DNA of 64,000 nt from Mesorhizobium waimense (GTDB lineage: Bacteria > Pseudomonadota > Alphaproteobacteria > Rhizobiales > Rhizobiaceae): assembly GCF_003601975.1 (NCBI RefSeq), contig NZ_QZWZ01000016.1, positions 104,772-168,771 on the forward strand, written 5' to 3'. Shown one piece after another: positions 18,606-27,494 of this stretch; the first letter of the stretch is position 1; the number at the start of each line of letters is the position of its first letter. The notes under the pieces are model-generated. The model had not been told where the DNA came from and made no database searches. It saw nothing but the letters and a program-made list of their open reading frames with translations. The position numbers were made by a program, and so were the translations under genes.

Positions 18606-18944
18606 GCTTGTGTCCCCTGTTTGCAAAACGCGCCCTCACGCGTTGGCCGTGGAGGTTAAGCCTGACGCAGGGGAACCAGCAAGCAATCCATTTGCCGGCT
18701 TTGGCCTTAAAGATATTCAATGAGAATCGCGCTTATCAACACAAGCTAAACGCTGACCACTGATGCGCTTGGTCCGTTGGTGATTCGCGCGCCGCCGATT
18801 TCGCGAAAGGATCGGAGCCGAATGCCCAGTTGTTTTGCCGCCAGACTATTTTAGCGGTCGGCTCAATTTTTTCTGGAACCAAATGCCCTTCTGGGAGTTT
18901 AATGGGGTTCGATCGAGCGGAGGCGATCGGCCGGGAGGATAAAG
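18606..18944. other. Divergent promoter region between the NCS1 permease and a DUF982 gene
   Basis: About 340 bp between two divergent starts. It contains A/T-rich patches (around 18700-18760 and 18840-18900) and gggaggat just before the plus-strand gene. I see no riboswitch, tRNA or clear operator. Confidence 0.4.
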
Positions 18945-19247
18945 ATGGATCGCTTGCATTTCTTCACGCCTGTGCGCATTGCGCCCGGGCAGGGATACCC
19001 AGTGCAGGAAGTCGATAGCGTTGCCGAAGCCATGGTGTTCTTGCGTAAGTGGCCGACAGGACGGCGTGGACCGGTTTACCAGTGCGCCTTGAATTGCTGT
19101 TCCGCCGCGCTGTCCGGCAACATGTCAGCCGAAGAGGCGAGGAAGGCTTTCACCGGATTTGCCCGCATCACCCGTTTGCTGGACGACGACATGGCGCTGC
19201 CGATCGGTGGCGAAAGCATGGAAAACGTCTACGCGTTGAGGCGGTAG
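18945..19247 (+). CDS. DUF982 domain protein
   Basis: The 100-residue product belongs to the DUF982 family of small proteins expanded in rhizobia, recognised by VDSVAEAMVFLRKWPTGRRG and the later EEARKAFTGFA. Its function is not known. No signal peptide or membrane segment is seen. A strong ribosome-binding site (gggagga) stands before the ATG. Two adjacent cysteines (NCCSAA) lie in the middle of the protein. Confidence 0.8.
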   Translation: MDRLHFFTPVRIAPGQGYPVQEVDSVAEAMVFLRKWPTGRRGPVYQCALNCCSAALSGNMSAEEARKAFTGFARITRLLDDDMALPIGGESMENVYALRR

Positions 19248-19522
19248 GCCGGCTCCAATCGTTGGGTAATTTGAGATCTGCGCGCCAGCTGGCGCGCAGC
19301 GATTTTCTTTTGTTCCACGGCCCTTTGGCAGATACAGCAATCACTTCGCATCAAGAAGGCGCTTGCCCGAAACCGCGACGCGACGTACTCGCTGCCAGCG
19401 CTGACGCCGAGACGACGCATGACATCGCCGGGCCGCGCTCCCGCCACCCGCCGATTGAAAAAAACCGAGAATAGACTAAATGGTGCGGCTCGCCGGGCCG
19501 AACCGATGTTGCCGCCGGGCGA

Positions 19523-20542
19523 ATGCACCGCGCGGACACGAACACGATGAGCATGTTGATCAACCGGCTGGCCATAGCACCGATGATGGATTGGACGGAC
19601 CGGCATTGCCGGTTCTTTCACCGTCAATTGACGCACCGTGCGCTGCTCTATACCGAGATGGTGGTGGCCGATGCGATCATCCAGGGTGCGCGCGAGCGGC
19701 TGCTTGGCTTCGATGAGGCGGAGCACCCGGTGGCGCTGCAGCTCGGCGGCTCCGATCCCCAGAAGCTGGCCGAAGCGGCTCGCATCGGCGAAGCCTTCGG
19801 CTATGACGAGATCAACCTCAATGTCGGCTGTCCGTCGGACCGCGTCCAGTCGGGCACCTTCGGCGCCTGCCTGATGAAGACGCCGGTTCTGGTCGCCGAC
19901 TGCGTTGCCGCAATGAAGGCAGCAGTCAAGATTCCTGTCACCGTCAAATGTCGCATCGGCGTCGACGAGCAGGATCCGGAGCCGGCGCTCGATGCGCTGG
20001 CCGACGGCGTTTTGGCGGCCGGCGCCGACGCACTGTGGGTGCATGCCCGTAAGGCGTGGCTGGAGGGACTGAGCCCGAAGGAAAACCGAGACATCCCGCC
20101 GCTCGACTATGAGAGGGTCTATCGCCTGAAGGCCGGAAAATCGAACGAATTCATCGGCATCAATGGCGGCATTCAATCACTGGAAGCGGCACGCCTGCAC
20201 CTCGATCATGTCGACGGCGTCATGCTCGGCCGCGCCGCTTATCACACCCCGGGCATCCTGGCCGGAGTCGATACGGCCTTCTACGGCGAGAAACCCGGCG
20301 CCTTCGATTTTGCCGCGCTGATCGACGCGATGGCGGCCTACGCTGCCCGCCATATCGAGAAGGGCGGGCGGCTCGGCCATGTCACCCGCCACATGGTCGG
20401 ACTGTTCCACGGCCTGCCCGGCGCGCGCCGCTACCGGCAGATCCTGTCGACCGACGCGACGAGGCCGGGCGCCGGACCGAACGTGCTGAAGACGGCCTTT
20501 GCCGCGGTCGATTTCAGCGGTGTTGCCGCGGAAGCGGCCTGA
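19523..20542 (+). CDS. dusA: tRNA-dihydrouridine(20/20a) synthase
   Basis: DusA reduces uridines in the D-loop of tRNA using FMN and NADPH. The 339-residue TIM-barrel protein has APMMDWTDRHCR at the N-terminus, the catalytic cysteine in NVGCPSDRVQSG, HARKAWLEGLSPKENR (a DusA-type stretch) and GINGGI near the FMN phosphate site. An alternative ATG at 19547 would remove eight residues, and neither start has a strong ribosome-binding site. The stop lies 6 bp from the convergent aspartic protease gene. Confidence 0.94.
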   Translation: MHRADTNTMSMLINRLAIAPMMDWTDRHCRFFHRQLTHRALLYTEMVVADAIIQGARERLLGFDEAEHPVALQLGGSDPQKLAEAARIGEAFGYDEINLNVGCPSDRVQSGTFGACLMKTPVLVADCVAAMKAAVKIPVTVKCRIGVDEQDPEPALDALADGVLAAGADALWVHARKAWLEGLSPKENRDIPPLDYERVYRLKAGKSNEFIGINGGIQSLEAARLHLDHVDGVMLGRAAYHTPGILAGVDTAFYGEKPGAFDFAALIDAMAAYAARHIEKGGRLGHVTRHMVGLFHGLPGARRYRQILSTDATRPGAGPNVLKTAFAAVDFSGVAAEAA

Positions 20543-20548
20543 CGGATT

Positions 20549-21253
20549 TCAGTCCCTGAGGATCATCCGGTCGCCGCGCACGTCGAAACCCGACAGCGAG
20601 CCGATGAAGTTCATGCCGAGCAGGCTCTGGCCGAGCATGCCGGGCGCCGCGATCATCACCGGCATGTCCTTGCGCACGATGCCGCCGATCGCAACTTCGT
20701 CGGTCTTCACGGCGGCGGCGCGTGCCATGCCATTGGCGGTCGAGACCGGTATGGTGAAGTTGAGGGCGGCAGGGTTGAAGCCCGCGGTCTGAGCGTCTTC
20801 CGCCGTCAGCACGATGCTGGTCGCGCCGGTGTCGACGACGGCCCGGATCGGCGCGCCATTGATCATGACGCGGGCTTCGAAATGGCCAGTGTCGGCCTTG
20901 TCCAGCGTCACCGTCACGTGGCCGTCTTCCACGCCCAGCGCCAGGGGGCTGCCGGGAACGAAGCCGGCGGTCACCCGGCTGGCGATATCCTGCAATTCGT
21001 AGCGGTACTGATAGCCGGCGATCAGCGCCAGCGCGATGACGGCCCAGGTGCCGAGATTGCGGGCCATGTCGCCCAGTGGCCGGCCTGAGCGAATGAGGCT
21101 GGCGCCGATCAGCGCACCGATCGCGCCAAGCCAGATCAGCCGGCTGAAATCGTAGTTCTCGACACCGAAAGTGCTGCCGGCCGAATCGTTGATCATCAGC
21201 AGGATCAGTCCCGCGCCGATCACGATCATCACGATCCAGAACAGTCGGCTCAT
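20549..21253 (-). CDS. Membrane-anchored retropepsin-like aspartic protease (TIGR02281 type)
   Basis: The 234-residue product has three hydrophobic segments in its first 90 residues (FWIVMIVIGAGLILLMI, LIWLGAIGALIGASLI and WAVIALALIAGYQY). A single-lobe aspartic protease domain follows, with VVDTGATSIVLT carrying the catalytic Asp-Thr-Gly and a LGQSLLGMNFI flap region. Such clan AA proteases are common in Rhizobiales. The natural substrate is not known. It is cotranscribed with the DUF1289 gene 13 bp upstream. Confidence 0.87.
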   Translation of the reverse strand: MSRLFWIVMIVIGAGLILLMINDSAGSTFGVENYDFSRLIWLGAIGALIGASLIRSGRPLGDMARNLGTWAVIALALIAGYQYRYELQDIASRVTAGFVPGSPLALGVEDGHVTVTLDKADTGHFEARVMINGAPIRAVVDTGATSIVLTAEDAQTAGFNPAALNFTIPVSTANGMARAAAVKTDEVAIGGIVRKDMPVMIAAPGMLGQSLLGMNFIGSLSGFDVRGDRMILRD

Positions 21254-21266
21254 TGGCTTTGCCGTT

Positions 21267-21500
21267 TCACGAAAGCACGTCGCGTTCGCGCGCCATGCGG
21301 GTGCGGCGCGTTTCGCGGCGCGGCCGCCGCTCGACTGTTTCCAGCCTTGCTGGCAATTCGGCGATGACGCTGCGGCGTGTTTCCGCGGTCATGCCGATCC
21401 AAGCGCCGATTTCCTCGCGCGTGCGGCCGCAGCCGAAACAGAAGCCGGTTTTCATGTCGATCGAACAAACCAGGATGCACGGGGATTCGATGGCCGTCAT
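21267..21500 (-). CDS. DUF1289 domain protein
   Basis: The 77-residue product carries the cysteine pattern of DUF1289: ESPCILVCSIDMKTGFCFGC, where four cysteines probably bind a metal, followed by RTREEIGAW. The ATG at 21500 gives the usual family N-terminus; the frame is open further upstream, but that part is a shadow of the cobT region. The role is unknown. It is paired with the downstream aspartic protease gene. Confidence 0.85.
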   Translation of the reverse strand: MTAIESPCILVCSIDMKTGFCFGCGRTREEIGAWIGMTAETRRSVIAELPARLETVERRPRRETRRTRMARERDVLS

Positions 21501-21660
21501 GACATTCTCTTGCCTAGCTTCCACATGGTGCAACGCCACGGCCAATGCAAGCCCTCGGGAATGCGTCGCCAGCAGCCACGTTCGCGTCAACGCTGGCGGT
21601 TGTGCCGGCCAGGGAAGGCGGCTATGCCGCTGACCAACTCCAGCAACGATCGCCACCGAC

Positions 21661-22659
21661 ATGACCAGCGCACTGCCTTTCGACGATTTTCGCAACCTGC
21701 TGGCAAACCTGCCGCCGGCCGATTCGCAGGCCGAGGCGCGTGTCCGCACACTGTTTGCCAAGGCCGACAAGTCCAGGGGATCGCTTGGCCGTGTCGAGGA
21801 CATTGCCGCCTGGCTCGCAGCCTGGAGTGGGCGCGCCCCGCCGGCGGTGAACCGGCCTTTGGTCGCGATTTTTGCCGGCAACCATGGCGTCACCCGTCAC
21901 GGCATTTCGCCGCGGCCGGTGGCGGCCACAGCCAATGCCGTCGAGCTTTGCGCGGCCGGGGGTGCTGCGATCAACCAGATCTGCATCGCCAATGACCTAG
22001 GCCTGAAGGTTTTCGACCTCGCGCTCCATATCCCGGCCGAGGACATCACCGAGTACGCCGCACTCGACGAGCGCGGCTGCGCCGCCACAATGGCCTTCGG
22101 CATGGAGGCGATTGCCGGCGGTGCCGACCTGCTTTGCCTCGGCGATCTTGGCGTCGGCAATTCCACCGTCGCCGCCGCCTTGTGCGCTGCGCTGTTCGGC
22201 GGCAGCGGTGCCGAGTGGGTCGGACCGGGATCGGGCGCCGATCCCGCAATGCTGGCGCGCAAGGCCGAGGTGGTCGACGTGGCACTTGCTTTCCACGGCG
22301 ACGGCTTGCGCGATCCTCTCGAGGCCTTGCGCCGGGTCGGCGGCCGCGAGTTCGCCGCGATCGCCGGCGCCATCCTGGCTGCCCGCATGCAGAAGATTCC
22401 GGTGCTGCTCGATGGCTTCGCCGCGACCGCCGCGGCAGCAGTGCTGCATGCCGCCGACAGGGCTGCGCTCGACCATTGTCTTCTGGCCAGCCTGTCACCG
22501 GAGACGGGGCACGCAAAGGCCGCCGAACTGCTTGGCCTTCGGCCGCTGCTCGACCTTGGCATGAGCCACGGCGAAGGGGCAGGGGCCGCACTCGCCGCCG
22601 GACTTGTCAAGGCAGCAGCACTCACCAGCTCGGGCATGGCGGCGGCTGTTCGAAACTGA
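21661..22659 (+). CDS. cobT: Nicotinate-nucleotide-dimethylbenzimidazole phosphoribosyltransferase
   Basis: This enzyme (CobT in Salmonella, CobU in Pseudomonas naming) activates dimethylbenzimidazole to alpha-ribazole phosphate for the lower ligand of cobalamin. The 332-residue product shows SRGSLGRVEDIAAWLAAW, FAGNHGVTRHGIS, LGDLGVGNSTVAAAL and the catalytic glutamate in MSHGEGAGAALA. It is complete, and its stop lies next to that of the convergent histidine kinase. No other cobalamin gene is nearby in this window. Confidence 0.95.
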   Translation: MTSALPFDDFRNLLANLPPADSQAEARVRTLFAKADKSRGSLGRVEDIAAWLAAWSGRAPPAVNRPLVAIFAGNHGVTRHGISPRPVAATANAVELCAAGGAAINQICIANDLGLKVFDLALHIPAEDITEYAALDERGCAATMAFGMEAIAGGADLLCLGDLGVGNSTVAAALCAALFGGSGAEWVGPGSGADPAMLARKAEVVDVALAFHGDGLRDPLEALRRVGGREFAAIAGAILAARMQKIPVLLDGFAATAAAAVLHAADRAALDHCLLASLSPETGHAKAAELLGLRPLLDLGMSHGEGAGAALAAGLVKAAALTSSGMAAAVRN

Positions 22660-22660
22660 T

Positions 22661-24181
22661 TCAGCGCCTGCGCGCGGCAACCGCCTTGGTGGGCAGCGCC
22701 GGCAGTTCCTCCATCACGCGGCTGAGCGGGAAGATGGCGATCGCCTCGGTGCCTTCGCGCAGCTTGGAATGAAGCTCGAACTCGCCGCCGTGCATGGCCA
22801 GCAGGCCCTGCACGATCGGCAGGCCGAGCCCGGTTCCCTGTTCTGCGCTCTTGATGGCGATCGAACCCTGGCCGAATGCGGACAGCACCACCGGAATCTC
22901 TTCTTCCGGTATGCCCGGGCCGTTGTCCTTGACCGAGATGTATTGCCCGCCGCCGGCCGTCCAGCCGACGCGCACGCGGACCTCGCCGCCGGATGCGGTG
23001 AACTTGATGGCGTTGGACAAAAGGTTGAGCGTGATCTGCCTCACCGCGCGCTCGTCGGCAAACAGCCGCGGCAAGGTGGTTTCGAAATCCTGGACGACGC
23101 GGATGTCCTTGTTGCGCGCCTTCAACTCCATCATGTGGCAGCAATCCTCGGCAATGCTAAGCAGCATCACCGGCTCCTCGTTGAGCTGGTAGCGGCCCGC
23201 CTCGATGCGGGAGAGGTCGAGGATCTCGTTGATCAGGTCGAGCAGGTGCTGGCCGGACTCGTGTACGTCATGGGCATAGTCGCGGTAGGTCGGGTTGCTC
23301 ATCGGCCCGAGCACTTCGTTGGCCATCACCTCGGAAAAGCCGAGGATGGCGTTGAGCGGCGTCCTGAGCTCATGGCTCATCGAAGCGAGAAAGCGGGACT
23401 TGGCCAGATTGGCATCCTCGGCCCGCCGCCGCGCTTCGTCCGACATCGATTTCGCCGTCTCGACCTCGGCGATCAGAGCGTCCTTTTCGGACCGGAACGA
23501 CAAGAGCATCACTGACGAACGGTTGAGATTACGCGCGACATAAATGAAGAAAGGCAAGGCTGCGACCAGCAGCGCGGCCATGATCACCTCGATCGGCATC
23601 CAGAACCGTGCGCCGGCATAGGCATAGACCGCCGCCGGAACGGCAAAGGTCGCCAGCAGGGCGCCGCTCAGCGACGAGGCCATGATAGCGGTCGCCGCCA
23701 TGGCAACCAGCAGCACCATCGCCTTGACCACCTGCAACTGGTCGATCTGGCAGGTTGCGCAACCGAGCCAGGCGAACCAGGCCCAGCCAAGGCCGCACAG
23801 CGAGTGGCCGATCAGGAAATCCCTTTGCGTTCGCGACGGGTCGAGTTCGGAAGCTTCCGCGCGTTCGACGCGACGCGCCATGAGCGAAACGATGGTGTAG
23901 CAGATGAGCATGAACAGCGCCCAGACGGCGATCTGCTTGTCCATTCCAGCAAGCAGGCCTGCTGCCGCGATCGCCAGCACAAGCAGCGGAATGGCGATTG
24001 CTCCACCCATCATCGATCGAGCATGCAGCTTCAGGAGCTCGCGGTCGAAGTCGAGGTTGCCGGCCTGCTGCGAGAGACGGTCACGCGTCCTGCGCACCGC
24101 GCGCGCCACATCGCTGTTGCGATGCGGTTTCCTGCGGTCCACAATGAATTTGTCCGCTGTGTTCGAGCGTAGCAAAGGCAT
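22661..24181 (-). CDS. Membrane sensor histidine kinase (PleC/PdhS-like core)
   Basis: The 506-residue product has about six membrane helices between residues 58 and 216 and a short coiled linker. A HisKA domain follows with the phosphorylated histidine at residue 270 (FLASMSHELRTPLNAILGF), then a HATPase_c domain with LLSNAIKF, DNGPGIP and GTGLGLPIVQGL. The stretch FSEVMANEVLGP after the H-box is typical of the PleC/DivJ/PdhS branch of alphaproteobacterial kinases that often act on DivK. No receiver domain or response regulator gene is attached, so it is an orphan kinase and its partner is unknown. Confidence 0.9.
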   Translation of the reverse strand: MPLLRSNTADKFIVDRRKPHRNSDVARAVRRTRDRLSQQAGNLDFDRELLKLHARSMMGGAIAIPLLVLAIAAAGLLAGMDKQIAVWALFMLICYTIVSLMARRVERAEASELDPSRTQRDFLIGHSLCGLGWAWFAWLGCATCQIDQLQVVKAMVLLVAMAATAIMASSLSGALLATFAVPAAVYAYAGARFWMPIEVIMAALLVAALPFFIYVARNLNRSSVMLLSFRSEKDALIAEVETAKSMSDEARRRAEDANLAKSRFLASMSHELRTPLNAILGFSEVMANEVLGPMSNPTYRDYAHDVHESGQHLLDLINEILDLSRIEAGRYQLNEEPVMLLSIAEDCCHMMELKARNKDIRVVQDFETTLPRLFADERAVRQITLNLLSNAIKFTASGGEVRVRVGWTAGGGQYISVKDNGPGIPEEEIPVVLSAFGQGSIAIKSAEQGTGLGLPIVQGLLAMHGGEFELHSKLREGTEAIAIFPLSRVMEELPALPTKAVAARRR

Positions 24182-24256
24182 GGTAACTTCGATTTATGCG
24201 CGCAGCGATTTCAATTCGTTAAGCTACGTTCGAATGATTAAGAGACTGTTTGCCAT

Positions 24257-24880
24257 ATGAGCCGTTCGTGGTCGCCGAGGCCGCGCCGGCGCTACGCCCC
24301 GCCACCGCCGCGCAGCCTATGGCGCAGACTGCTGGACTACGGACTGACGGTCATCCTCCTTGGCCTGCTGATCCTGCTGGCGGCGCGCCTCGACCGGTTC
24401 GAGACCCGCAAGGCCGAAGGTGCTGCCATCGTTAACGATGGTGATTCGATCACGCTCGGCAGCGAGCGCATCCGCATGCGCGCCATCGACGCGCCGGAAT
24501 ACCAGCAGGTCTGCCGGAAGGACGGCGCCGACTATCCCTGCGGCAACCTTGCGCGCCAGTCGCTGGTGCGGCTGATCGCCGGCAGGCCCGTCTCCTGCAG
24601 CGGCTGGCAGCGCGATCGCTACGGCCGGCTGCTTGGCGACTGCAAGGCCGGCGGTACGGATCTCAACCGCGCCCAGGTCGAGGCCGGCTGGGCAGTCGCC
24701 TATGGCGATTTCGAGACCGAGGAGGCCGGCGCCCGCGCCGGCAAGGCCGGCATCTGGGCCGGGACCTTCGACGAACCGCATGACTGGCGCGACACCCATG
24801 GCCACGACCTGGTCGAAAGGAAGCACGGCACCCTGGCCTCGATCGGCGACGCCATGCGCGAGTTTTTCCGCTTCCGGTGA
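24257..24880 (+). CDS. Thermonuclease (SNase-like) family protein with N-terminal membrane anchor
   Basis: The 207-residue product has a basic, proline-rich N-terminus and one membrane helix (LLDYGLTVILLGLLILLAA, residues about 25-43). A staphylococcal-nuclease-like domain follows. Visible family features are the active-site arginine/aspartate stretch RMRAIDAPE and DRYGRLLGDC. Two or three cysteines (QVCRKDG, YPCGNLA) may form disulfides, fitting a periplasmic location. Nuclease activity is inferred from the fold; many rhizobial paralogues are uncharacterised. Confidence 0.85.
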   Translation: MSRSWSPRPRRRYAPPPPRSLWRRLLDYGLTVILLGLLILLAARLDRFETRKAEGAAIVNDGDSITLGSERIRMRAIDAPEYQQVCRKDGADYPCGNLARQSLVRLIAGRPVSCSGWQRDRYGRLLGDCKAGGTDLNRAQVEAGWAVAYGDFETEEAGARAGKAGIWAGTFDEPHDWRDTHGHDLVERKHGTLASIGDAMREFFRFR

Positions 24881-24934
24881 TGGCGAATAGGCGCATGAAC
24901 CCTATGTTTGTCAGGACAAATCGGGAGGGATTGG

Positions 24935-25546
24935 ATGAAACTGTTCGACGGCGGCCGCGCGCCCAATCCGCGGCGGGTCCGCGTTTTCCTCGCCGAGAAA
25001 GCGATCGAGGTTCCTTTGGTGCCCGTCGATATGGGCGCGCTTGGGCACCAACAAGAGCCGATCAGCTCACGCAACCCGCTGCGGCGCCTGCCTGTGCTCG
25101 AACTCGACGACGGCACCATCATCACCGAATCCGTCGCCATCTGCCGCTACTTCGAGGAACTGTATCCGGAGCCGGCTCTGTTCGGGCGCAGCGCGCTCGG
25201 CAAGGCCAGGGTCGAGATGTGGCAACGGCGCATGGAGTTCAATCTGCTCAGTTGCGTCGCGCAGGCTTTTCGCCACATCCATCCGGCGATGAAGGAATGG
25301 GAAATTCCGCAGATCCCCGAATGGGGCGAGGCCAACAAACCGAAAGCGATCGAATTCCTGAAGCTGCTCGACGGCGAATTGGCGCAACGGGAATTCGCTG
25401 CCGGCGATAGCTATTCGATCGCCGACATCACCGGCCTGATCGCCATCGACTTCATGAAGCCGGCGCGCATCAAGGTGCCGGAAGAGTGCATCAACGTGCT
25501 GCGCTGGCACGCGGCAATTTCGAGCCGGCCAAGCGCCGCCGCCTGA
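24935..25546 (+). CDS. Glutathione S-transferase family protein
   Basis: The 203-residue product has an N-terminal thioredoxin-like domain with NPLRRLPVLELDDG (cis-proline) and ITESVAICRYFEE (glutathione-binding Glu-Ser) and an all-helical C-terminal domain with YSIADITGLIAIDF. The ATG at 24935 follows gggaggg. The frame is open nine codons upstream, but that part is not conserved in the family. The substrate is unknown. The UDG-like gene starts 2 bp behind its stop. Confidence 0.9.
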   Translation: MKLFDGGRAPNPRRVRVFLAEKAIEVPLVPVDMGALGHQQEPISSRNPLRRLPVLELDDGTIITESVAICRYFEELYPEPALFGRSALGKARVEMWQRRMEFNLLSCVAQAFRHIHPAMKEWEIPQIPEWGEANKPKAIEFLKLLDGELAQREFAAGDSYSIADITGLIAIDFMKPARIKVPEECINVLRWHAAISSRPSAAA

Positions 25547-25548
25547 GG

Positions 25549-26166
25549 ATGAGCGCGGAACTGGATAGCTTCACGGCCAAGGTCCGCGCCTGCCGCATCT
25601 GCGTCGAGCACCCGCTCGGCCGGCCGCTGCCGCACGAGCCGCGTCCGGTGCTGCGGCCGTCGTCGAGCGCCCGCATCCTGCTTGCCAGCCAGGCGCCGGG
25701 CACCAAGGTTCACATCACAGGCATGCCCTTTACCGACGCCTCCGGCGACCGGCTGCGCAACTGGCTCGGCGTCAGCAGCGAGGAGTTCTACGACACGGAA
25801 AAGTTCGCCATCGTGCCGATGGGGTTTTGTTTTCCCGGCCAGGACGCCAAGGGCGCGGACCTGCCGCCGCGCCGCGAATGCGCGCCGGCATGGCGTGCAC
25901 CGCTGATGGCGCTGATGCCGCGCATCGAACTGGTGCTGACGATCGGCATCTACGCGCAATCCTGGCACATGGGCACCACGCGCCGTTCCTCGCTGACCGA
26001 AACGGTGAAGGACTGGCGCGCCATATGGGGCGCGCCGGCAAACCCAAAAGTGCTGCCACTGCCGCATCCATCCTGGCGAAACACGGGATGGCTGAAGCAG
26101 AACCCATGGTTCGAAATGGATTTGCTGCCGTTCCTGAGGTCGGAAATCCGCTATCGCCTTGTTTAG
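25549..26166 (+). CDS. Uracil-DNA glycosylase superfamily protein
   Basis: The 205-residue product belongs to the uracil-DNA glycosylase superfamily. It has SQAPGTKVHITGMPFTD (motif A-like loop) and PLPHPSWRNTGWL (motif B-like loop). It may excise uracil or a related lesion. The family-4 iron-sulfur cysteine set is incomplete: only ACRIC plus single later cysteines are seen, so I assign only the superfamily. It is probably cotranscribed with the upstream glutathione S-transferase gene (2 bp gap). Confidence 0.85.
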   Translation: MSAELDSFTAKVRACRICVEHPLGRPLPHEPRPVLRPSSSARILLASQAPGTKVHITGMPFTDASGDRLRNWLGVSSEEFYDTEKFAIVPMGFCFPGQDAKGADLPPRRECAPAWRAPLMALMPRIELVLTIGIYAQSWHMGTTRRSSLTETVKDWRAIWGAPANPKVLPLPHPSWRNTGWLKQNPWFEMDLLPFLRSEIRYRLV

Positions 26167-26262
26167 CCATCTTGCAAGAAATCACTCGCTTTTGTGGCGG
26201 TTGGGAGAATTTCGTTCTTGTGAAAGCCCCGGATAAAAGGGAATATAGCCAAACTATTCCCC

Positions 26263-26362
26263 AAAGCGCGTCGCGCCTGAAGGGAAGCCTTGACGCGCTT
26301 TGATTTCTTGTTTTCTGCATGTCGTTATCCCAAAACCGCTGCGCACTTTTGGGCGACATGCA
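26263..26362. repeat. Composite palindromic rhizobial repeat (RIME-like) in front of an lrp-type gene
   Basis: Two inverted repeats stand in tandem. The first is AAAGCGCGTC (26263-26272) with GACGCGCTTT (26292-26301). The second is TGCATGTCG with inner CCCAAAA (26316-26335) pairing with TTTTGGG and CGACATGCA (26348-26362). The arrangement matches, as I recall it, the dispersed RIME-type intergenic mosaic element of rhizobia. It ends 13 bp before the start codon of the next gene and therefore lies in its leader. Confidence 0.8.
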
Positions 26363-26375
26363 TCAGGAGCATCCA

Positions 26376-26867
26376 ATGGACCGCCTTGACAGAAAAATCC
26401 TTCGCCTCCTGCAGGAGGATGCGACCCTCGCGGTCGCCGATGTCGCCAAGAAAGTCGGCCTGTCGACCACGCCGTGCTGGCGGCGCATCCAGAAGCTCGA
26501 GGAAGAGGGCGTCATCAGGCGGCGCGTCGCCATCCTCGACCACGAGAAGGTCAATGTGCGCGTCACCGTCTTCGTGTCGATCCGCACCAATTCGCACAGC
26601 CATGAATGGCTGCGGCGTTTTTCCGAGGTCATCCAGGAGTTTCCGGAGGTGGTCGAGTTCTACCGCATGAGCGGCGATGTCGACTACCTGCTGCGCGTCG
26701 TGGTGCCCGACATCGCCGCCTACGACGCATTCTACAAGCGTCTGATCGCCAAGATCGAGATCCGCGACGTGTCGTCTTCTTTCGCCATGGAGCAGATCAA
26801 GTACACGACCGAAATCCCGCTTGACTACATGGTGCTGGACAAGGAATCGGGCGCCAACGCCGCCTGA
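26376..26867 (+). CDS. Lrp/AsnC family transcriptional regulator
   Basis: The 163-residue product has an N-terminal helix-turn-helix (LDRKILRLLQEDATLAVADVA up to the recognition stretch LSTTPCWRRIQKLEEEG) and a C-terminal RAM/AsnC ligand domain (YRMSGDVDYLLRVVVPD). The start at 26376 follows caggagc. The spacer contains the end of a composite palindromic repeat, so the transcript could fold just before the ribosome-binding site. The regulated genes are unknown; Lrp-type regulators usually respond to amino acids. Confidence 0.93.
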   Translation: MDRLDRKILRLLQEDATLAVADVAKKVGLSTTPCWRRIQKLEEEGVIRRRVAILDHEKVNVRVTVFVSIRTNSHSHEWLRRFSEVIQEFPEVVEFYRMSGDVDYLLRVVVPDIAAYDAFYKRLIAKIEIRDVSSSFAMEQIKYTTEIPLDYMVLDKESGANAA

Positions 26868-26878
26868 GGCTCAATGAG

Positions 26879-27448
26879 TTAGTTCTTCTTTTTGTTGAGG
26901 AAACTCCAGGGCGAATTCACCGGCAGCGTCATCGTGTCCGGCACGGTGTCGACGCTTGCCACCTCTGCCTTGCGCACAGTGTAACCCGACTGGATGACCG
27001 AGACGCCGTCGAGGATGAAAAGCTGGCTCTTCTCCATGCTCGGCTGCAGCGTGCCGGTGACGGAGACCGGCTGGTAGGCTTCCGACATTTTGTATGGATG
27101 TGCCGGCGTGACCAGCACGATCTGGTTCGGCGGCGGCGTCGGCATATGGCTGCAGGCGCCCGTCCACGGCACCAGCAGGAACTGGTAGACAAGGTCGCCG
27201 TCGCGATCGACCGGAAGCGCATAGCCGGCTATCTGAATGGTCTTGTCCTGCAGATTGATGGACAATGTCTCGCCGTGGTCGGGCAATTTTGCCGCGATCA
27301 TTGGCAGGCCGGCATCTTCGGCGACCGCCTGAGTTGCCGGGCGCAGATCCTTCCAGAATACATGCGCGGTCTCGGCCGAGGCATCGGCGGCAGTGGACAC
27401 AAACAACAGAGCTGCGAGCGCTGTGCCTGATGTGAGACGGTTGCTCAT
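26879..27448 (-). CDS. Exported DUF3299 protein
   Basis: The 189-residue product begins with a signal peptide ending near DASAETA. It carries the DUF3299 signature VPWTGACSHMPTPPPNQIV, with a single cysteine, and the later QLFILDGVSVIQSGY. The family is periplasmic and of unknown function; some members stand near ABC export systems, but none is present here. It is convergent with the Lrp-type gene. Confidence 0.8.
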   Translation of the reverse strand: MSNRLTSGTALAALLFVSTAADASAETAHVFWKDLRPATQAVAEDAGLPMIAAKLPDHGETLSINLQDKTIQIAGYALPVDRDGDLVYQFLLVPWTGACSHMPTPPPNQIVLVTPAHPYKMSEAYQPVSVTGTLQPSMEKSQLFILDGVSVIQSGYTVRKAEVASVDTVPDTMTLPVNSPWSFLNKKKN

Positions 27449-27494
27449 CGGCCGCTTCCTTTGGCTCCAAGTAAAGACGCCGCCAGCAATGTCG

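Noticed and set aside
21501..21660. Possible cobalamin riboswitch in front of cobT
   Set aside because: The stretch contains gggaatgcg and gggaaggcgg pieces that recall the cobalamin riboswitch, but the core box with the CCCCCGCAACTG-like part and the terminal B12 box (agccaggagacctgcc-like) are missing.
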